Of a DNA stretch of 64,000 nucleotides, positions 55,059 to 64,000 are shown one piece after another (within the stretch, counting starts at the first letter, position 1; each line of letters opens with the position of its first letter). The position numbers were made by a program, and so were the translations under genes. Source of the stretch: Oceanospirillaceae bacterium (GTDB lineage: Bacteria > Pseudomonadota > Gammaproteobacteria > Pseudomonadales > Litoribrevibacteraceae); contig JADFAD010000014.1 in the NCBI GenBank assembly GCA_015665455.1, forward strand, positions 83,242-147,241, written 5' to 3'. The notes beneath the pieces are model-generated. The model saw nothing but the letters and a program-made list of their open reading frames with translations, did not search any database and had not been told where the DNA came from.

Positions 55059-55924
55059 TGGCTAGAACTGTTTATCTAAATGGTGAATGGTTGCCTGCAG
55101 ATCAGGCAAAGGTCTCGGTCTTCGATCGAGGTTTTCTGTTTGGGGATGGCGTCTACGAAGTTGTTGTAGCTTATGAGCGTCATCCTTTTCGTTTAGAGCA
55201 GCATATCGCTCGTCTTGCAAAAAGCTTAGTTGAAGTTGGAATAGAAAACCCTATGGGGGTTCATGAATGGCGCTTTGTCATAGAGCGTTTAATTTCAATG
55301 AACGCTGATCATCATTCCTCTATATATATTCAAGTGTCTCGTGGTTCATCTGAAACCAGAACTCATAACTATCCGGTGGGGCTTGAACCGACTGTTTTTA
55401 TCTGTTCTCAAAAGATCGCTCTTAGCACTAAAGCAACCGTGGATTTACCTCCTTGTTCAGCAATAACATTGCAGGATATTCGTTGGGATAGGGGCGATAT
55501 AAAGTCTATTTCTTTGCTAGGTAGCATTCTTTTAAAGAAGCAGGTGTTTGAAGCTGGATCGGATGAAGGTATTCTGGTTCGAAATGGGCTGGTCGCAGAA
55601 GGCACTGCCAGCAATATATTTATAGTGGTTGATGGTGTAGTGAAAACGCCGAAACTCAACGATTGGATTCTGACTGGGGTTACTCGAGAGTACGTGTTTG
55701 AATTGTGCCGTCGATATGATATTCAGATTATAGAAGCAGATATTTCACTTAATGAGCTTTCTGAATCTGATGAGATCTGGTTGACGAGTACCACATCTGA
55801 AATAAGACCGGTGATCTCCCTTAATGGTATGTCAGTTGGAGAAGGGTGTGTGGGGTCTTTATGGAAAAAAGTTGCCGTTTATTATGAGCGACATAAGTCC
55901 GAATTGTTTACTTGTGGCTCATAA
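55058..55924 (+). CDS. dat: D-amino acid aminotransferase
   Basis: 288-aa fold-IV PLP enzyme that makes D-Glu or D-Ala for peptidoglycan. It starts NGEWLPADQAKVSVFDRGFLFGDGVYEV, seen as VFDRGFLFGDGVYE. The PLP lysine is K149 in DIKSISLLGS. TASNIFIVVDG and LTGVTREYV follow. It is coupled to dacA, a neighbourhood consistent with cell-wall D-amino acid supply. Confidence 0.95.
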   Translation: MARTVYLNGEWLPADQAKVSVFDRGFLFGDGVYEVVVAYERHPFRLEQHIARLAKSLVEVGIENPMGVHEWRFVIERLISMNADHHSSIYIQVSRGSSETRTHNYPVGLEPTVFICSQKIALSTKATVDLPPCSAITLQDIRWDRGDIKSISLLGSILLKKQVFEAGSDEGILVRNGLVAEGTASNIFIVVDGVVKTPKLNDWILTGVTREYVFELCRRYDIQIIEADISLNELSESDEIWLTSTTSEIRPVISLNGMSVGEGCVGSLWKKVAVYYERHKSELFTCGS

Positions 55925-55987
55925 ATAAGGGGGATACTTTACTTAAGTCAGCGTATACTTCCGAGGCGTAAAGAAAAGGTTGTTAAA

Positions 55988-56266
55988 ATGCAAAAGAATA
56001 AGCCCCCCAAAATTGAATTTCCCTGTAAGGGATATCTAATCAAAGTGCTTGGTGATAATGCGGAAGATTTTCAGGATTTCGTAATTGAAACACTTAAGTT
56101 GTATTCAAAAGCAGAGCACATAGACTTATCCAGTATTAAATCCTCTGAAAGCAGAAATGGCCGTTTTGTTTCTATTACCATTAAAATTGAAGCTCAGAGT
56201 GAGCAGCAGCTATCGGATCTTCATAAGGGTTTTATGGAGACAGGCCGAGTTAAAATGGTGATGTAA
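55988..56266 (+). CDS. ybeD: YbeD/DUF493-family protein
   Basis: 92-aa ACT-like small protein. It shows [20 protein letters not shown] and ends TGRVKMVM, typical of YbeD (about 87 aa). It is overlapped by 1 bp with lipB, as in the conserved dacA-ybeD-lipB-lipA block; the role is not established. Confidence 0.95.
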   Translation: MQKNKPPKIEFPCKGYLIKVLGDNAEDFQDFVIETLKLYSKAEHIDLSSIKSSESRNGRFVSITIKIEAQSEQQLSDLHKGFMETGRVKMVM

Positions 56267-56916
56267 TGACTGCAGTTGTTGTCCGTACGCTGGAAGGATT
56301 TCAAGATTACACTGAAGTGAGCGATGCTATGCATCGGTTCACTGATGCTCGCGATGATTCAACCTTTGATGAATTGTGGTTTCTTGAACATACTCCGGTG
56401 TTTACTCAGGGACAAGCAGGGAAGCCAGAGCACTTACTGGCCACAGGTGATATTCCTGTAATTCAGGCTGATCGGGGTGGTCAGGTTACTTATCATGGCC
56501 CAGGACAACTTGTTGTGTATTTTATGATTGACCTGAAACGCAAAGGCGTCGGGCCGAGATTTTTGGTTGATACTATTGAGCAGAGCCTTGTTTCGGTTAT
56601 TGATGAGTTCGGAGTTACTTCATATCCTAAACCTGATGCGCCTGGTGTTTACGTTGACGAAAAGAAAATTGCGTCATTGGGATTAAGGATTCGAAAGGGG
56701 AAATCCTTTCATGGCTTAGCGTTGAATATCGATATGGATTTGGAACCGTTCTCTCGAATCAACCCGTGCGGTTATGCTGGTATGGCCATGACAACATTGA
56801 ATGAAGTCAGTGATAATGTATTGATTGAGGATGTTAGAAACAGGCTTTTATCAGAGTTAAAGAAAAAGCTTGAGTACACTGAATATCATTGTAAAACAGA
56901 CTTGTCTGATATTTGA
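56266..56916 (+). CDS. lipB: Octanoyl-[acyl carrier protein] transferase
   Basis: 216-aa enzyme that moves octanoate from ACP to lipoyl domains. It has [16 protein letters not shown], the catalytic Lys in [13 protein letters not shown] and the acyl-thioester Cys in INPCGYAGM. It lies immediately ahead of lipA. Confidence 0.97.
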   Translation: MTAVVVRTLEGFQDYTEVSDAMHRFTDARDDSTFDELWFLEHTPVFTQGQAGKPEHLLATGDIPVIQADRGGQVTYHGPGQLVVYFMIDLKRKGVGPRFLVDTIEQSLVSVIDEFGVTSYPKPDAPGVYVDEKKIASLGLRIRKGKSFHGLALNIDMDLEPFSRINPCGYAGMAMTTLNEVSDNVLIEDVRNRLLSELKKKLEYTEYHCKTDLSDI

Positions 56917-56923
56917 GGTAAAA

Positions 56924-57919
56924 ATGACGGACGAAACGCAGCCTCTTATGGCGAAAAAAGAACGTCCTGCACGTAAGCGAGCAGTGCAAGGTGAAAAGTT
57001 GAGGGGGGCTGAAAAAACCTCTCGAATACCGGTAAAAATAATCCCTACTGATAAAATGCCACGCAAGCCCGATTGGATTCGTGTGCGCGTACCTGCCTCC
57101 CCTGAAATAAGTAGGATTAAACAAAAGCTTAGAGATCATAAATTACACTCAGTTTGTGAAGAAGCCTCTTGTCCAAACTTGGGCGAGTGTTTCAGTAATG
57201 GTACTGCTACGTTTATGATTATGGGAGATATCTGTACTCGACGTTGCCCTTTCTGTGATGTCGCTCATGGTCGACCAAATCCTTTGGATGAGAATGAACC
57301 TAGTCACATGGCCGAAGCCATTGCCGACATGGGGCTACGCTACGTAGTTATAACCTCGGTTGATCGAGATGACTTGCGAGATGGTGGCGCTGGGCATTTT
57401 GTTTCATGTATTGATGAAACTCGTAAGCGCTCACCTTCTATAGAAATTGAGACATTGGTTCCTGATTTTAGAGGGCGGATGGAAGTTGCTTTGGATATTT
57501 TAGAGCAGAGTCCACCTGATGTTTTTAACCACAATCTAGAAACAGTTCCTCGTCTATATAAACAGTCAAGACCAGGTTCTGATTATCAGTGGTCTTTAGA
57601 TCTTCTGAAACAATTTAAGGCTCGCCGGCCTGATGTACTTACTAAATCAGGTTTGATGCTAGGGTTAGGTGAAACCTTCGAAGAAATTGTAGATGTTATG
57701 AAGGATCTACGAGCGCATGATGTGGATATGATTACACTTGGTCAGTATTTACAACCAAGTAAAGATCATTTGGCGGTGGATCGCTTTGTTGAGCCGTCTG
57801 AATTTGATGAGCTTGGCAGGATCGCAACAGAGTTGGGCTTCAAACGAGTGGCGAGTGGGCCTTTAGTTCGTTCTTCTTATCATGCGGATAAGCAAGCAAA
57901 AGGAGAAAAAGTTTCTTAG
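56924..57919 (+). CDS. lipA: Lipoyl synthase
   Basis: 331-aa radical-SAM enzyme that inserts sulfur into octanoyl groups. The auxiliary cluster motif [12 protein letters not shown] and the radical-SAM motif CTRRCPFC are intact, as is the C-terminal serine of RSSYHAD. ATG 56924 has GAGGT upstream; a longer frame from 56870 is not needed. It ends the dacA-dat-ybeD-lipB-lipA block. Confidence 0.98.
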   Translation: MTDETQPLMAKKERPARKRAVQGEKLRGAEKTSRIPVKIIPTDKMPRKPDWIRVRVPASPEISRIKQKLRDHKLHSVCEEASCPNLGECFSNGTATFMIMGDICTRRCPFCDVAHGRPNPLDENEPSHMAEAIADMGLRYVVITSVDRDDLRDGGAGHFVSCIDETRKRSPSIEIETLVPDFRGRMEVALDILEQSPPDVFNHNLETVPRLYKQSRPGSDYQWSLDLLKQFKARRPDVLTKSGLMLGLGETFEEIVDVMKDLRAHDVDMITLGQYLQPSKDHLAVDRFVEPSEFDELGRIATELGFKRVASGPLVRSSYHADKQAKGEKVS

Positions 57920-57956
57920 TAAGGTAAGTTTGGTGTTAGAAACTTGATATTGATAA

Positions 57957-57998
57957 TACCTGACAGTTTATGTGCCTAAATTTCATAAACGTCAGGTA
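57957..57998 (+). terminator. Long hairpin after lipA
   Basis: TACCTGAC then a bulged A then GTTTATG pairs with CATAAAC-GTCAGGTA, giving 15 base pairs around an 11-nt loop. It is followed by ATCTTGCCTTTT. It lies 38 bp beyond the lipA stop and is probably the operon terminator, although the arm symmetry is striking enough for a protein-binding or RNA element. Confidence 0.6.
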
Positions 57999-58187
57999 AT
58001 CTTGCCTTTTGGCGTATAAAATCAAAAACCTTTCCGAAATGGGGAAACGGTCACACTACTTTTTTTAAAGTCCGTCTACACTTTGTTCCATATGTTGAAT
58101 TCTGTAACCAGTATTGCGGAAAAATGACGTTGCGCTAAAATGACAGTTGTACGTCATAAAATCACAATAAAAATAAATAGCGAATTT

Positions 58188-59072
58188 ATGGAAAAACTAC
58201 TTTTGAAAAGCTTAGCTCTAGTCGTGTCTGTAACAGTAGCGCCAATTGCGTTTGCAGAGCTTGTTCCTGTAGAAGACTCCGACTTAGCAAATTATTCAGG
58301 TCAGGCGATGATCGGTATCGACGAGTATCAGGTAGTACAAGATAATGCCTCGACGACTGACTTTATGCGGATTACTTTAGGTTCAACGATTGAAACCAAT
58401 ACGACAATCGATAACCTTGAGCTAGGTACATACGATCGTGCAGGTTATTCCGCTGCTTCTGACATAGATATTGACGATCTGCGTTTAGGTCATATTGATG
58501 CTGATACAGGTGAGTTTGTTCCCTTTGTCATTGAAGATCCGTATATGGAGTTTGCATTCTCCGAAACCAACAGCGTTCGAGATGTGGTTGGTATCAGGAT
58601 TGGCGCGGGTAAGGCAACCGGCTCGTTTACGGCGAATATAAATTCGCTTACGGGCAACTTCGAAATGCTGATCGATCATGACAATGATGTAAACACAGCT
58701 CCAGTTGCTGCTCAGCTTCTAGATTCTTCTGGTGCGGCGACAAATATTCGCGCAACAAATGTTGGGGTTGCGGGGGATTGTTCAACGAACTGTATTTCAC
58801 TAAATAACCTTGCGACACTTAACATTGATGACTCGGGGTCCTCTAGTGACATGTTCCTGTCGTATCAGAACATTGATCTAAAGTGGGCTTCAACGCTTAA
58901 TGATACATCGACGATTGATACCAGTACTTTAATAAATACAACTCAGGGTGCGTTTATCAATCTGCCTACCAATATGACAACCACTACGGATGCTCTAATT
59001 GGTATTTCTGGGCAAAACGGTAATATTTTACCAACACGTTATACCGATGCTGCTTTGGGATTGTTCCCTTAA
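58188..59072 (+). CDS. Secreted DUF6160-like protein 1
   Basis: 294 aa. Signal peptide (MEKLLLKSLALVV, cleavage after AFA), then the family motif ELVPVEDSDLANYSGQAM. The rest is an acidic, Asp/Thr/Ser-rich beta-repeat region (NTTIDNLELGTYD, ASDIDIDDLRLGHID), with a cysteine pair near residue 205. It is first of four adjacent genes with the same motif. The ATG at 58188 begins the signal peptide; an earlier one at 58140 is less likely. A surface or fibre role is inferred, not shown. Confidence 0.82.
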   Translation: MEKLLLKSLALVVSVTVAPIAFAELVPVEDSDLANYSGQAMIGIDEYQVVQDNASTTDFMRITLGSTIETNTTIDNLELGTYDRAGYSAASDIDIDDLRLGHIDADTGEFVPFVIEDPYMEFAFSETNSVRDVVGIRIGAGKATGSFTANINSLTGNFEMLIDHDNDVNTAPVAAQLLDSSGAATNIRATNVGVAGDCSTNCISLNNLATLNIDDSGSSSDMFLSYQNIDLKWASTLNDTSTIDTSTLINTTQGAFINLPTNMTTTTDALIGISGQNGNILPTRYTDAALGLFP

Positions 59073-59090
59073 CCCATAGGAATAATAATT

Positions 59091-60314
59091 ATGAAAACAC
59101 CTGTGGCAATACTTTCTTGTTTGTTTTTTAGTGCTTGTGCTAATGCTGATATGGCTCCGATGACTGATGAAGATATGTCTGAAGTCGATGGCGCGGGACT
59201 TGGGATCGTCTTAGAAGACTTCTCTTTGCATGCTGGCGCAGAAACAGACAATGCTTCACTATTTAAGATTACAGGAATCAAAACGACAGATGGTCGCGAT
59301 GTTAATATTGAAGTTGATAACTTCTTTATAGGCGGTAAGGGAAGTGCCAACTTTGTTGATAATGGCAATGGTACATCATCATTTGTTGTAGACCCAACGA
59401 CCGTTAATATTGGTAGATTAAATAACCCAATCGCTGTGAATCTTCGAGATGGTGATGATATTGATGTTAGAGCTCCAAATAAGGGGGTTCTAGAAATAGC
59501 CCATACAGAACTTGTTGCCATTGATAATGATCCGGTTTGGATTGGTGCGACGATGGATCCTTGTTTGAAAGCCGGCGCTGCGGAGTGTTCGAAGTTTGCC
59601 AGCCGTGAGGCGGTTGATGGTGGATTTCGAGGGGAAAGAATAGATGTCGGTTTGGAGTTGAATGCTAAATTTCAAACGGCAGCAGGATCTACTGATTTCG
59701 ACAGTGATACCCCTTTAACAATATATATGAAAGAAGCGGTGTTTGACGGCAGTTATACCCGCCTTTGGGGAGATCAGACTAAGACGGGCAGCGAGACAGA
59801 CTCAGATGCTCAGAGAAACATTACTTTGGCAAACGTCCGTTTGAATTTGTATACACCAGATATTTATATTGCTAGCTGTGGTCTTGATGGTACCTCGTGT
59901 GGCGATGCAGTTCATATTAAACACTTTGCATTGGATTTGATTGTTGGTGTTGGTGAAATCCAACCTGCGGCTTTAAGTGTAACAAGTGACGGTAACTTTC
60001 AGTTGGAGGTTGAGGCGTTGCCTAACCCAACTACACCTGAGGGTACTCGACGATTACAGCTTATACGTGATGATCAGTCAGATGGCATGACATGGGCTGC
60101 TACAGATAAAGATTTTTATGAAAATTATTACAACGATACAATCCCTGGTGTTAAGACCAAAAGTAATTTGTATATAGGTGATCCAACAATTGCTAACCCT
60201 ACCTTTGAAACAGCAGGTGGGTTACAGGTAGGGGATACTTACCTTGGCACTTCAAAGATTGAAGGAATACAAATTCAATACTTGAAGATGACTACTCATG
60301 ATATTGGCGGTTAA
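59091..60314 (+). CDS. Secreted DUF6160-like protein 2
   Basis: 407 aa. The signal peptide (MKTPVAILSCLFFSACANA) is followed by DMAPMTDEDMSEVDGAGL, the shared motif. The body is acidic and beta-rich with glycine turns (NFFIGGKGSANFVDNGNG) and several cysteines in two regions (MDPCLKAGAAECSK, ASCGLDGTSCGD), each a C-x(6-8)-C pair. The SAC-A within the signal is not a clear lipobox. It begins 18 bp after the first gene, so co-transcription is expected. Confidence 0.82.
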   Translation: MKTPVAILSCLFFSACANADMAPMTDEDMSEVDGAGLGIVLEDFSLHAGAETDNASLFKITGIKTTDGRDVNIEVDNFFIGGKGSANFVDNGNGTSSFVVDPTTVNIGRLNNPIAVNLRDGDDIDVRAPNKGVLEIAHTELVAIDNDPVWIGATMDPCLKAGAAECSKFASREAVDGGFRGERIDVGLELNAKFQTAAGSTDFDSDTPLTIYMKEAVFDGSYTRLWGDQTKTGSETDSDAQRNITLANVRLNLYTPDIYIASCGLDGTSCGDAVHIKHFALDLIVGVGEIQPAALSVTSDGNFQLEVEALPNPTTPEGTRRLQLIRDDQSDGMTWAATDKDFYENYYNDTIPGVKTKSNLYIGDPTIANPTFETAGGLQVGDTYLGTSKIEGIQIQYLKMTTHDIGG

Positions 60315-60327
60315 TGAGAGGACGACG

Positions 60328-60981
60328 ATGAAAATAAAAATAAAAAACGTCCTGCCTGCACTTGTTATCTTTAGTGCTTTGGCGACGAATGTACAAGCGG
60401 AATTGGCTCCTATTGATGATGCGGAGTTGTCTAATGCAGTTGCTCAAGGCGGTTTGTATCTTTCTGGCGAATTTAGCTTGAACGAAGAGGGTGGGCCAAT
60501 CCAAGATGCAACCTACGGTGATTGTACCGATGATAAGCGTTGCGGGGCTCGTTTCTCTTATAAGCTTGGCGGCAACGACTCAAATGGTTGGTATGTAATT
60601 GATGACTGGAAAGGTGGGCTTTCATTTGAAGGGCTAACTATTCGAACCAGAAAGGTTGATGGTAATCAACGTGATGTTACAGGTCAGTTGGTGGATAACA
60701 GTGGTAATCCCGTGAGCGATGCAGGTGCAATTGCCTTGGGGGTTAATGATGGATTTGGTGGAGATGGCGCATCTTTTAATAAAGAAGTGTTAGAAATAGG
60801 GTTGCCCTCTTCCGTTAAGTTTGATGAGTATCAGTATACCTTAGGTTATGCCTCCCATGCCTCTCCAACCGAGGTGCCTACCGGAGAAACATTTCAGCAA
60901 ACGAATATTTACGGCGTTTTCATTGATGGGCAGGTAAATATGTCTGGCAATATGCTTATATTCCCTACTGCAGATAAATAG
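60328..60981 (+). CDS. Secreted DUF6160-like protein 3
   Basis: 217 aa from ATG 60328, which has GAGGA upstream; a frame from 60298 overlaps the previous gene. Signal peptide (cleavage after VQA), then ELAPIDDAELSNAVAQGG. The body includes a CTDDKRC cysteine pair, GLSFEGLTIRTRKVDG and a C-terminal segment ending NMLIFPTADK. It is the shortest member of the set. Confidence 0.82.
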   Translation: MKIKIKNVLPALVIFSALATNVQAELAPIDDAELSNAVAQGGLYLSGEFSLNEEGGPIQDATYGDCTDDKRCGARFSYKLGGNDSNGWYVIDDWKGGLSFEGLTIRTRKVDGNQRDVTGQLVDNSGNPVSDAGAIALGVNDGFGGDGASFNKEVLEIGLPSSVKFDEYQYTLGYASHASPTEVPTGETFQQTNIYGVFIDGQVNMSGNMLIFPTADK

Positions 60982-60991
60982 GAGTGTTATT

Positions 60992-63472
60992 GTGAAAAAA
61001 ATTACAGCTTTAACGCTTTGCTCTTTTTCTTTGAATTCGTTTGCTGCATTAGAACTATTAGATGAATCCAGTTTATCGAATGTAACTGGTCAAGCAGGAA
61101 TTACTGTAGAAATTGAAGCCAGAGTAGAGATTGATAAGCTCAGTTATGTGGATGATGGCAATCCTCTTTCATTGGAGGGGGTTAGTATTCATAAGACGGG
61201 TGACGATACTCAGGGTGCTCATGGCTATGTCATGGTGGATGTAACTGCAGAAGGTGAAATGCAGATTCATAACATCGCGGATCAAACGCACTTGCAGATT
61301 GATGATATTCGAGTTGATTCGGATAATACGGCACCAAATAGCTTTGGTACAGTTGCTTTAGATTTTGATATGGAAAACTTTTTTCAGTTTTCTGGCGGAG
61401 GGTTATTTAATTCTGATAAAGGTATGACTGTCTCCCGTTACAATAGCCGTATATATGGTCTTGTTCGTGACGAATTTGATGTTATCCAGACGGATCTTAA
61501 TGGCGATCCAATAACGAAAGGCGCTGAGTTTTTCTACCGAGATAATGGAAATGACTTAATGATTTCCTTTGATTATGAGTCTTGGGGAACAAATTGGACT
61601 TTGGATGTGGTTGATGATCCATATAAAGCAGGGCAAGAGGCATTGCTTATAACGTACCCTGATCATCATTTTAAATTGGTTGTGGATAAGATCCAGTTTA
61701 AGACTAGAGACACTGCGAATAATAACTTTACGTCTGACCCAAACAATTCTGGGTTGGATGCTCAGCCGAATGTGGGGATGATAACTGCTTCTGCTGATAT
61801 GAATGGTGAGTTATATGTCAGTGCTGGCGGTAAGGATCCTGTTCAGGGTTTGACTTTTAACTATGAGCAAACGCTGAGTAATGGTGACTTTCGTTATATT
61901 GATACCAATGGGGCTGGTGAGCAGTATGAGGTAGCCCTTAAGGGAGTAACTCATTACTCTAAAGTAAGTAACTTAACATTCGATGTCATTGATGACAGTG
62001 TGTGGTTAACTACGGAGCAGGTTCAAGGTACGCTTGATATTGATGAGATTTACATTGGTACTTTATATAAGGATGCTAATGATATTGGTAAAACCAGTAT
62101 GGGGAGTTTTCATGTTGATTATTTGTTCGAAGATCAGGTGATTGATGGGCAAACTTATACCAATTCAATTCAGTTAACGCCTAAAGGAAATCAGTACGGT
62201 GGAAGCCAGGGTGTATCTATTAACACGAATTGGAGTTTAGCAAACGCCGATATTGGCTATACAGACAATAATAATACTATTTGGATATCGGGTATTCAGA
62301 GTTACGGTTCAGGCACGGTTACTTTTGATCTTATAGATGCAAGTTATTTGTACTCAAGCAATGTTGTTGATGCGAATCACGACCCTTTCTTTGATGGTAT
62401 TCGATTAGGATTTGAAAATGTTGTTGGGCATTACAGCATTGACGGCCTAAAGGTTGGGGATGATAAGGAGACTGCTCAGCTGCAGGGAGGAACAGAGCTT
62501 CTTCTTCCTCTTCAGGTTTTCCAAGAGGCTGATTTTACTTTGAATGGTCACATGACGATACTGCCTGGTGGTTCTGACGGAGATGGCCTGACTTTAAACG
62601 GCGATTTGCACTTTACGGATACAACATTGGGGGTGTCTGTTGATTCTGATGGATCGGGCTTATGGTTGGATGATGTTACTTATGATATATCAATGAGGGA
62701 TTCAACTCTTGATGTGGATGAGCGCGGTGTTGTTCTTGATAGTGGCTTATATGTCTCAACGATGGACATTGGAAATGTTCGTTTAGGTGAGAAGAAAACG
62801 GGAGATTCCTTTGGTCGGGTTGTGGTGTCGACGCTTGAAAGAAATTCTTTAACGTATTTGCGTTCGGGAGGTGCTGGTGGTGTTTGCATTGGAGGTTCTG
62901 GGGCGAATCAGGCGGCATGTGAGGCAAAAGACCCTGTGACGGATGAACCGAATGGGCGGTGGGAGGATAGAGGTGAGGAAGGTGTCACTATTGGAATTAA
63001 TGCGCAGTTTGTTGATAAGAATTCTTTAACCGCTGAGGAGCGTGCGCTTGTAGATGCAATTGATCCTAATGCAGATACTAAACTTGGTTGGTATCGATCT
63101 GATGCCAAGGTGGGTATTGAAGCGGTTGGAATCACGACGGCAGATGATGGGCTTACTGTTGAGTTAGCCGTAGATGTTGCTGAAACGATAGTTAAAGATG
63201 TAGATCAGACCGATGGTCTATTGAAGAGAGTATTACTTGATGGCTCTGGTCAGGAAGAATTGGTGTCGGATGCAGAGCTCATAGCAAAGCTTTCTTCTGG
63301 GTACACAAATCCTGTTGGATTTGCTGTTGATACGAAGGTGGAGTTCAGTCAATTGAAAATTGGCGAGATTAACATGACGCATCATACCGGTGGTAGTCAG
63401 CCTATTTATTATGGTGCGCAATTTGAAAATGTTAGTCTGAGAGCAAATATCACTGCCACACCTATTCGATGA
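60992..63472 (+). CDS. Secreted DUF6160-like protein 4 (large)
   Basis: 826 aa with a GTG start behind GGAG. Signal peptide (cleavage after SFA), then ALELLDESSLSNVTGQAG, the best match to the motif of this family. The long acidic body contains repeated beta modules of the form strand-GxY/W-strand with Asp-rich turns, for example LHFTDTTLGVSVDSDGSGLW. It resembles the large secreted DUF6160/FilA-like proteins of marine gammaproteobacteria, from memory. It is the last gene before the terminator at 63490. Confidence 0.85.
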   Translation: MKKITALTLCSFSLNSFAALELLDESSLSNVTGQAGITVEIEARVEIDKLSYVDDGNPLSLEGVSIHKTGDDTQGAHGYVMVDVTAEGEMQIHNIADQTHLQIDDIRVDSDNTAPNSFGTVALDFDMENFFQFSGGGLFNSDKGMTVSRYNSRIYGLVRDEFDVIQTDLNGDPITKGAEFFYRDNGNDLMISFDYESWGTNWTLDVVDDPYKAGQEALLITYPDHHFKLVVDKIQFKTRDTANNNFTSDPNNSGLDAQPNVGMITASADMNGELYVSAGGKDPVQGLTFNYEQTLSNGDFRYIDTNGAGEQYEVALKGVTHYSKVSNLTFDVIDDSVWLTTEQVQGTLDIDEIYIGTLYKDANDIGKTSMGSFHVDYLFEDQVIDGQTYTNSIQLTPKGNQYGGSQGVSINTNWSLANADIGYTDNNNTIWISGIQSYGSGTVTFDLIDASYLYSSNVVDANHDPFFDGIRLGFENVVGHYSIDGLKVGDDKETAQLQGGTELLLPLQVFQEADFTLNGHMTILPGGSDGDGLTLNGDLHFTDTTLGVSVDSDGSGLWLDDVTYDISMRDSTLDVDERGVVLDSGLYVSTMDIGNVRLGEKKTGDSFGRVVVSTLERNSLTYLRSGGAGGVCIGGSGANQAACEAKDPVTDEPNGRWEDRGEEGVTIGINAQFVDKNSLTAEERALVDAIDPNADTKLGWYRSDAKVGIEAVGITTADDGLTVELAVDVAETIVKDVDQTDGLLKRVLLDGSGQEELVSDAELIAKLSSGYTNPVGFAVDTKVEFSQLKIGEINMTHHTGGSQPIYYGAQFENVSLRANITATPIR

Positions 63473-63489
63473 TTTGTTGTTGAGGTGAA

Positions 63490-63517
63490 AAGGCGAGCTT
63501 ATAGCTCGCCTTTTTTG
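63490..63517 (+). terminator. Strong rho-independent terminator of the DUF6160-like cluster
   Basis: AAGGCGAGCT pairs perfectly with AGCTCGCCTT (10 bp) around a 3-nt loop, then TTTT. It lies 17 bp after the last stop. Confidence 0.9.
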
Positions 63518-63670
63518 TGTCTGGAGTTTCTGTTTTATTGAATTTGAGGCTCTGAATCATTTGGTTGGTGGAAAAGTGATCTGTTTCGAGTATTTTTGAT
63601 GGTTATTTAACCGATTGTTCGGGTGTTTTGAGTGGTTAAGTAATTAAATTGAAATATGTTGAAAAAGGGC

Positions 63671-63698
63671 TTGTATAGGTCAGATTAATCCCTATAAT
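63671..63698 (+). promoter_or_regulatory. rRNA operon promoter P1 (predicted)
   Basis: -35 TTGTAT at 63671-63676 and -10 TATAAT at 63693-63698, 16-bp spacing. A GCGC discriminator follows and an AT-rich stretch lies upstream, as in growth-rate-controlled rRNA promoters. Confidence 0.7.
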
Positions 63699-63807
63699 GC
63701 GCTCCACGTTCTGAGAGGGGCAAGCGGTGAAGCTGATTGGGCTGAGGTTTGATTGGTGATCGCGATTCTGAATTGAATCACTTCTCCAGAAGGTTGAAAA
63801 AAAGAGG

Positions 63808-63835
63808 TTGACACAGAGATTTAAATCGTTATAAT
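63808..63835 (+). promoter_or_regulatory. rRNA operon promoter P2 (predicted)
   Basis: Consensus -35 TTGACA at 63808-63813 and -10 TATAAT at 63830-63835 with 16-bp spacing, followed by a GC-containing discriminator (GTGCG). The distance to boxA fits an rrn leader. Confidence 0.85.
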
Positions 63836-63898
63836 GTGCGTCCTTGGTTGAGACACTGGTTGTTACTAAGCCTTTGAGGTTTAAGTATTTTGTCTCAC

Positions 63899-63911
63899 AG
63901 CTCTTTAAGAA
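63899..63911 (+). promoter_or_regulatory. boxA-type antitermination site and rRNA leader
   Basis: AGCTCTTTAAGAAT closely resembles the rrn boxA (TGCTCTTTAACAA). The next bases ATTCGTGTGGGCACT match the conserved leader just upstream of 16S genes. The 16S 5' end (AGAGTTTGATC) is not reached before position 64000. Confidence 0.85.
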
Positions 63912-64000
63912 TTTGTTCAGATAATTCGTGTGGGCACTTACTGATGTGTTGAAGGACATATAGATGTAAGTGACTCATGAATAGATTTGTTTTATGCAGT

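Noticed and set aside
59069..59521. 150-aa minus-strand frame
   Set aside because: It lies wholly antisense to the second DUF6160-like gene and has the Ser/Thr/Pro bias of a shadow frame.
63636..63959. 107-aa minus-strand frame
   Set aside because: It overlaps the rRNA P1/P2 promoters and boxA leader, so it is not a gene.
1..64000. CRISPR arrays and insertion sequences
   Set aside because: I saw no regularly spaced long repeats with unique spacers, no transposase gene and no terminal inverted repeats.

Overview
The window reads as chromosomal DNA of a marine, hydrocarbon-using gammaproteobacterium. This is inferred from three things: gene orders typical of Pseudomonadales/Oceanospirillales-type genomes (divergent hemA-prfA-prmC-moeB versus TPR-lolB-ispE-tRNA-Gln-prs-rplY-pth-ychF, and the rsfS-rlmH-mrdA-mrdB-mltB-rlpA-dacA-dat-ybeD-lipB-lipA block), a CYP153-type alkane hydroxylase operon, and a block of secreted DUF6160-like proteins. 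I cannot name the genus from the sequence alone.

Layout. 1-9.2 kb: a LysR regulator, a PhnD-like binding protein overlapping a sensor histidine kinase, a large membrane M48 peptidase, a cupin, umuDC under a textbook LexA box, and an N-terminally truncated HDOD gene. 9.4-11.3 kb: two paralogous STAS-like small proteins flank a eukaryote-type HisA. 11.4-18 kb: a probable respiratory/redox cluster of a diheme cytochrome c, a cysteine-free periplasmic 690-aa orphan, a small four-helix membrane protein and a six-heme beta-propeller cytochrome. A diguanylate cyclase and a coiled-coil periplasmic protein follow. 20.6-25 kb: an AraC regulator diverges from ferredoxin-CYP153-ferredoxin reductase, with three 21-bp-spaced repeats between them.

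25.28-30.91 kb: a 5.6-kb integrative element sits in the 3' end of an elongator tRNA-Met. It is bounded by a 24-bp direct repeat and carries a tyrosine integrase with two tiny overlapping upstream ORFs. Its cargo is a polytopic membrane protein, a decayed family-A-polymerase-like replication gene and a tight three-gene operon of unknown function (284-aa soluble protein plus two small membrane proteins). That operon is the best candidate for an undescribed, possibly defensive, system.

31-57.9 kb: conserved housekeeping genes for translation quality control, PRPP, isoprenoid, heme and proline synthesis, rod-shape peptidoglycan synthesis and lipoate synthesis. They are interrupted by a DedA-PAP2 fusion and a tandem pair of membrane proteins with decayed GGDEF domains. 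58-63.5 kb: four consecutive secreted proteins share a motif just after the signal peptide (DUF6160-like surface system), ending at a strong terminator. 63.6-64 kb: tandem P1/P2 promoters and a boxA leader of an rRNA operon whose 16S gene begins beyond the window edge.
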